Origin: JAEUIT01 sp044220875
Lineage (GTDB): Bacteria > Planctomycetota > Phycisphaerae > Phycisphaerales > SM1A02
Direction of reading: 5' to 3'
NCBI GenBank assembly: GCA_044220875.1
Contig: JBGAQH010000007.1
Location: 1 to 64,000 of the forward strand
Length of the DNA stretch: 64,000 nucleotides
The notes beneath the pieces were generated by a model. That model saw only the letters and a list, made by a program, of their open reading frames with translations. It was not told the origin of the DNA and did not search any database. Positions 60,803 to 64,000 of the stretch are shown here, one piece after another. Numbering within the stretch: the stretch's first letter is position 1; every line of letters begins with the position of its first letter. The position numbers and the translations under genes are program-made.

Positions 60803-62149
60803 TCAGGCCTCGGCCAGCGCCGGGGCCTTCTCTGCGGCGGGGTCGTCCGCGCCGATGCGGGACGCCTTCGTCCCGGTGAACTCCTCGAAGCGCCGGACGA
60901 TGACGTCGCAATAGAGCGGGTCGAGCTCCATGAGGAACGCCTTCCGCCCCGTCTGCTCGGCGGCGATGAGCGTCGAGCCCGAGCCGCCGAAGAGGTCGAG
61001 GATGTTCTCGCCGGGCCGCGACGAGTACTGCATGGCCCGCACCGCGAGCTCGACGGGCTTCTCGGTGAGGTGGACCATCGACTGCGGGTTCACCTTCTTG
61101 ACGTGCCAGAGGTCTGTGGCGTTGTTCGGTCCGAGGAAGAGATGCGCCGCGCCCTCGCGCCAGCCGTAGAAGGCGATCTCGAAGGCGCCCATGAAGTCCT
61201 TGCGGGTCAACACCGGATGCTGCTTGTCCCACACGATGCCCTGGCTGAAGTAGAGCGCGTGCTTCTTGAGGTAGGGCGGATAGTTGCCGAGGTTCGCGTA
61301 GCCGCCCCAGATGTAGAACCCGCGGCCGGGCTCGAGCACGCGGGCCATGTTGCCGAACCACGCGTCGAGCAGCCCATCGAACGCCTCGTCGGTCACGAAG
61401 TCGTTGGCGAGCGGGCGGTCCTTCGCGCGAAGCTGCCTGTGTGTCGCCTTCGACTTCTCGGGGTGCCGCGCGACATCCATCGACTGATGGTGGGTTGGTT
61501 TCGCGGCGCTGAACGACGAGAGGCCGGCGGCGATCGCGTTGTTCGATCGCGGCTCGACCTTCACGTTGTAGGGCGGGTCGGTGTTGACGAGGTGGATCCG
61601 TTCGCTGCCTAGGAGGCGATCAACATCCGCAGGTGACGAGCTGTCGCCGCAGAGGAGGCGATGGTTCCCGAGGAGCCAGAGGTCGCCCGGTCGCGTCGTG
61701 GCCTCGTCCGGCGGTGCGGGGATCGAGTCGGGATCGGTGAGCCCGTCCTTCACGTCGCCGGCGAAGATCTTGGCGAGCTCGTCCTCGTCGAAGCCGAGCG
61801 AGGCGAGGTCGATGTCGAGTTCACGAAGCGCCGCCAGCTCGATCGGCAGGAGGTCCATGTCCCACTCCGCAAGCTCGGCGGTCTTGTTGTCGGCGATGCG
61901 GTAGGCGCGGACCTGCTCGGGCGTGAGATCCTTCGCGACGTGCACCGGCACCTTCGCGAGTCCGAGCTTCTGTGCCGCCTTGAAGCGGGTGTGCCCGCAG
62001 ACGATCACGCCGTCGGCATCGACGACGATCGGCTGCCGGAAGCCGTACTCGCGGATCGAGTGGGCCACGGCGTCAACCGCGTCGTCGTTGATGCGAGGGT
62101 TGTGCTCGTAGAGGCGGATGTCGGAGATAGGACGGATGTCGATCTTCAT
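60803..62149 (-). CDS. ParB-like/DNA methyltransferase fusion (B copy)
   Basis: 448 residues. ParB-type domain DADGVIVCGHTRFKAAQKLG and YRIADNKTAELAEWDMDLLP; catalytic DPPYNVKVEPRSNNAIAAGL at about 187; SAM motif ILDLFGGSGSTLIAAEQTGR near the end. Highly similar to 15405-16781. Both elements keep it next to the iteron region, so its ParB domain might also contact origin DNA; that is speculation. Confidence 0.9.
   Translation of the reverse strand: MKIDIRPISDIRLYEHNPRINDDAVDAVAHSIREYGFRQPIVVDADGVIVCGHTRFKAAQKLGLAKVPVHVAKDLTPEQVRAYRIADNKTAELAEWDMDLLPIELAALRELDIDLASLGFDEDELAKIFAGDVKDGLTDPDSIPAPPDEATTRPGDLWLLGNHRLLCGDSSSPADVDRLLGSERIHLVNTDPPYNVKVEPRSNNAIAAGLSSFSAAKPTHHQSMDVARHPEKSKATHRQLRAKDRPLANDFVTDEAFDGLLDAWFGNMARVLEPGRGFYIWGGYANLGNYPPYLKKHALYFSQGIVWDKQHPVLTRKDFMGAFEIAFYGWREGAAHLFLGPNNATDLWHVKKVNPQSMVHLTEKPVELAVRAMQYSSRPGENILDLFGGSGSTLIAAEQTGRKAFLMELDPLYCDVIVRRFEEFTGTKASRIGADDPAAEKAPALAEA
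60805..60834 (+). terminator. Terminator of the plus operon within the methyltransferase 3' end (B)
   Basis: AGGCCTCGG (60805-60813), loop CCAGCG, CCGGGGCCT (60820-60828; one T-G wobble), then TCTCT. It is 24 bp after the plus-operon stop and inside the last codons of the convergent gene, the same arrangement as 15420-15448 in A. Confidence 0.55.
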
Positions 62150-62167
62150 GGGGCCTTTCAGTTGAGG

Positions 62168-62542
62168 TCACCGCGGCTTCGTTCGAAGCCGATCGATGAC
62201 CATGTCGAGGTCTCGAATGGAATAGAGCACGCGCCGGCCCATCCGGACGGTGGGGATCGGGCCTTTGGGCGCGCTCATGGACCAGAGCTTCCGATCGCTG
62301 ATGTTCAAGCGCTTGGCTGCCTCATGAACCGTGACTAGAACTTGCTCGGGCTTCTGCGGCGGCATGACGCGAACGGGTTCCGGTTGGGGCGGCGCGGGTG
62401 GATGGTCGACGCGCACGCGCACCTCCTCGCGCGGTCGCGACGCTCGACGAACGGCGATGCCTTCGTCGACGGCAACGAGGAATTCGATGAAGGACTCAGC
62501 CAGGCGAAGCGCGGCCGCCGACTCACGGGGTGTAGGTTTCAT
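62168..62542 (-). CDS. Excisionase/MerR-type HTH protein
   Basis: 124 residues from ATG 62542; the frame stays open upstream, and ATG 62644 is an alternative start. The N-terminal AALRLAESFIEFLVAVDEGI is helical, a Pro-rich linker follows, then VTVHEAAKRLNISDRKLWSM, PTVRMGRRVLYSIRDLDMVI is an HTH_17 domain. Element A has no such gene between its methyltransferase and origin region. A candidate regulator or origin-binding protein. Confidence 0.75.
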   Translation of the reverse strand: MKPTPRESAAALRLAESFIEFLVAVDEGIAVRRASRPREEVRVRVDHPPAPPQPEPVRVMPPQKPEQVLVTVHEAAKRLNISDRKLWSMSAPKGPIPTVRMGRRVLYSIRDLDMVIDRLRTKPR

Positions 62543-62583
62543 CCCGGAATCGTCCGCTCGGGCTGTCAGCCCGGCGCTTCGGC

Positions 62584-62831
62584 CACGCGCAACAAACTCA
62601 GTCGGGAATTGCAGGTGTTCCCGCCGGGATCTCCGACGCCTCATGGCGGCGGAGTACCTACGACGCGCTGAAGGATCTTGAAGGAACTTGCGCGCCGAAG
62701 GTCCGGGGATACATGGATTTATCAAGAAGAGAGAGAGTTCCTTCAATCCTTCAACGGCATCCCCGCACGCGTGACCGCGCCCGCGCACACGTGTACGCGC
62801 GCGAAGAGGTTGAAGGATTGAAGGATTCGGG
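62584..62831. other. Putative replication origin of element B: phased iterons, A/T-rich patch and GC tract
   Basis: TTGAAGGAT-type words lie in three pairs: direct at 62668 and 62678, inverted at 62738 and 62746, direct at 62810 and 62818 (9-10 bp phase within a pair, about 70 bp between pairs). An A/T-rich patch (62709-62738) sits between pairs 1 and 2, and an alternating purine-pyrimidine GC tract (62763-62803) between pairs 2 and 3. The segment 62586-62660 is similar to 17041-17118 in A. Confidence 0.6.
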
Positions 62832-64000
62832 TCAGGCGATCTCATAGACCACCTTTGGCCGCGTGGCCGACGATTCGATCTCGTGGCGCATCTGGCCGGT
62901 CTCCAAGAGGTTGTCGATGACCTCCTGCCGCTCGCGCTGGGTGAGCCACTGGGTCTTGCGGCATAGTTCAGCGCGGGAGATCCTTCCACCCGCCTTGCGC
63001 ACGACGCGCATGACGCGCTTCTGCCTGGCGTCGAAGAGCCCGTCGGCGACCCACTCGTGGGCGACGTGGAGCATGCGACGGGTCAGGTAGCGGGAGAGCT
63101 CACAGGCCCACCGCGCCGCCTCGGCGTCGATGACGGGCTTCGCGTGGTCGCGTGAGCAGGCGTAGATGAGGGCGAGGCGACAGGCCTTCTCTTCGGCGCG
63201 GGCCCAGAGCGACCTTCCGGCCTCGTCGGGCCTCGCGTACTCGGCGTCGACCGTTGCCGCCAGATCGTCGAAGACGATGCCGGCGTCGGCGGTGGTCTCG
63301 ACGACCCTTGGTTCGGGATGCTCGAGCGCGAGGTTGCCTCCCGGCCGAAACGCTCCCCACCATGCGGCGGTGGCGACGATCGCCTCGGGAACAGGCACGG
63401 CCTTCGACCGCTGACGGCCCGGCGTGGCGTAGGCCTCGAAGACGAGCATGCGGGCGATGAACCCGTCGCTCAGGCTGTCGGCGGTGAGGGACTCGAAGAA
63501 GTGCTCGGGGACGGTCGTGCCGTAGACCGAGACGCAGGGTTGGTCGACGACCTTGTTCCGCTTCGGGTCGGCGTACGCCTTGCCGCGGAAGACGGTGTCG
63601 GCGCTCGAGAAGAGCTTCATGAGCGCGGTCAGGACGTTGAAGAGGTGCGGCGCCTTCTTCGGGTCGCCGATCGTCCTAAGAAAGCGCCCGAACTCGTCGA
63701 TCTGGAAGAGGATCGACGGCTCGACCTCGACCGCCGCGAGGAGGCCCGCGTCTGAGGCGAGATCCTCGTTGCCCTCGTGCTCGATCAGGTCGGCTGCGAA
63801 CAGGACATTCTTGTTGACCTTGCGGGCGTGGTCCTTGCCGGCGCCCGAGGGGGCGATGCCGACGCAGTAGAGGTTCGTCCTGTTGCCGCGCTCGTCGCGC
63901 ACCTTGCGGCCGGCGAGCGTGGCTTGGAGGCAGATCGCCGCCGCGAGCGCGAGGACCGGTTGCGGCCTCGTCGCGGTCGCGAGGTTGTGGCGCATCACGG
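62832..64000 (-). CDS. DUF3987-type phage replication protein (primase/helicase C-terminal part), partial
   Basis: At least 388 residues, continuing past the right edge. CVGIAPSGAGKDHARKVNKN is the P-loop; LFQIDEFGRFLRTIGDPKKA is the Walker B region; VSVYGTTVPEHFFESLTADS and SLSDGFIARMLVFEA follow, as in DUF3987/YfjI replication proteins. A C-terminal winged HTH (ISRAELCRKTQWLTQRERQE) ends it. It replaces the PrimPol-SF3 gene of element A at the same position, so the two elements use different replication initiators. Confidence 0.85.
   Translation of the reverse strand, partial: VMRHNLATATRPQPVLALAAAICLQATLAGRKVRDERGNRTNLYCVGIAPSGAGKDHARKVNKNVLFAADLIEHEGNEDLASDAGLLAAVEVEPSILFQIDEFGRFLRTIGDPKKAPHLFNVLTALMKLFSSADTVFRGKAYADPKRNKVVDQPCVSVYGTTVPEHFFESLTADSLSDGFIARMLVFEAYATPGRQRSKAVPVPEAIVATAAWWGAFRPGGNLALEHPEPRVVETTADAGIVFDDLAATVDAEYARPDEAGRSLWARAEEKACRLALIYACSRDHAKPVIDAEAARWACELSRYLTRRMLHVAHEWVADGLFDARQKRVMRVVRKAGGRISRAELCRKTQWLTQRERQEVIDNLLETGQMRHEIESSATRPKVVYEIA

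Larger units (their letters stand above)
38506..64000 (-). mobile_element. Element B: tailed-phage-like element with complete head module, continues past window
   Basis: Homologous late genes to element A in the same order and orientation, plus terminase, portal, protease-capsid fusion and other head genes that A lacks. The left limit is placed at the Hint remnant by analogy with A, where the Hint gene ends the late operon. The right part (replication, integration) lies beyond the window. Cargo candidates inside: PRTase-DprA-HAD (38951-41437), GIY-YIG-like gene (46752-47327), exported protein (55601-56221). Confidence 0.75.

Overview
The window looks like a chromosomal segment of a high-GC planctomycete, most likely class Phycisphaerae. 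The best evidence is two exported proteins (35281-38331) with FG-GAP-like repeats and C-terminal DLNGDG / LGILLGDWG dockerin-like calcium motifs, a signature of that lineage. This placement is inference from motifs, not from a marker gene. Host genes occupy the left edge (a nitrate-reductase-type pair on the minus strand, its catalytic gene broken by a frameshift) and the middle (the exported proteins).

Most of the window is two related tailed-phage elements in the same orientation. Element A (about 3457-30785) reads, in late-operon order on the minus strand: small terminase-like gene, a head-module scar, tail genes (tube, frameshifted tail chaperone pair, lipoprotein, gp10-like, tape measure, two distal proteins), a methyltransferase, a DUF115-like protein and a Hint (intein-type) protein with Ser/Gly-rich tails. 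Upstream lie a small plus-strand operon, a ParB-methyltransferase, an iteron-rich intergenic region, a PrimPol-helicase, RecD-like helicase, ERCC4 nuclease, DUF669 protein, RecA-like ATPase, Cas4-like nuclease, a sigma-like factor, two unrecognised genes and a large serine recombinase with its HTH and DUF2924 partners. Element B (about 38506 to the window end) has homologues of the same late and plus-strand genes and a complete packaging/head module: terminase, portal, protease-capsid fusion, DUF2190 protein. Its replication module is different (DUF3987 type) and runs off the window.

Comparing the two elements exposes features one copy would hide. (1) In A, one deletion has fused the first ~68 codons of the large terminase out of frame to the middle of a tail gene, removing the stretch that is about 8.2 kb in B. 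(2) The tail chaperone pair upstream of the tape measure is conserved across a -1 frame change in both elements, so a programmed frameshift is very likely. (3) Each element has, at the same map position, phased iterons around an alternating purine-pyrimidine GC tract, but with different iteron words (GTGTCATG in A, TTGAAGGAT in B); these are candidate origins. (4) At the late end of B, a translationally coupled plus-strand cassette, phosphoribosyltransferase - DprA-like - HAD phosphatase (38951-41437), sits where A has its Hint gene, with a Hint C-terminal remnant left outside it. This three-gene cassette is the best candidate for an undescribed conflict/defence system here.

Between the elements is a compact restriction-modification locus: a MerR/excisionase-type HTH regulator with a promoter that predicts a leaderless mRNA, two DNA methyltransferases of different classes, and a convergent PD-(D/E)XK endonuclease. 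Element B also carries two probable cargo genes: a reverse-oriented GIY-YIG-like nuclease between tail genes and an exported protein with its own terminator inside the head module. I recognised no endolysin, tRNA, rRNA, CRISPR array or attachment-site pair.
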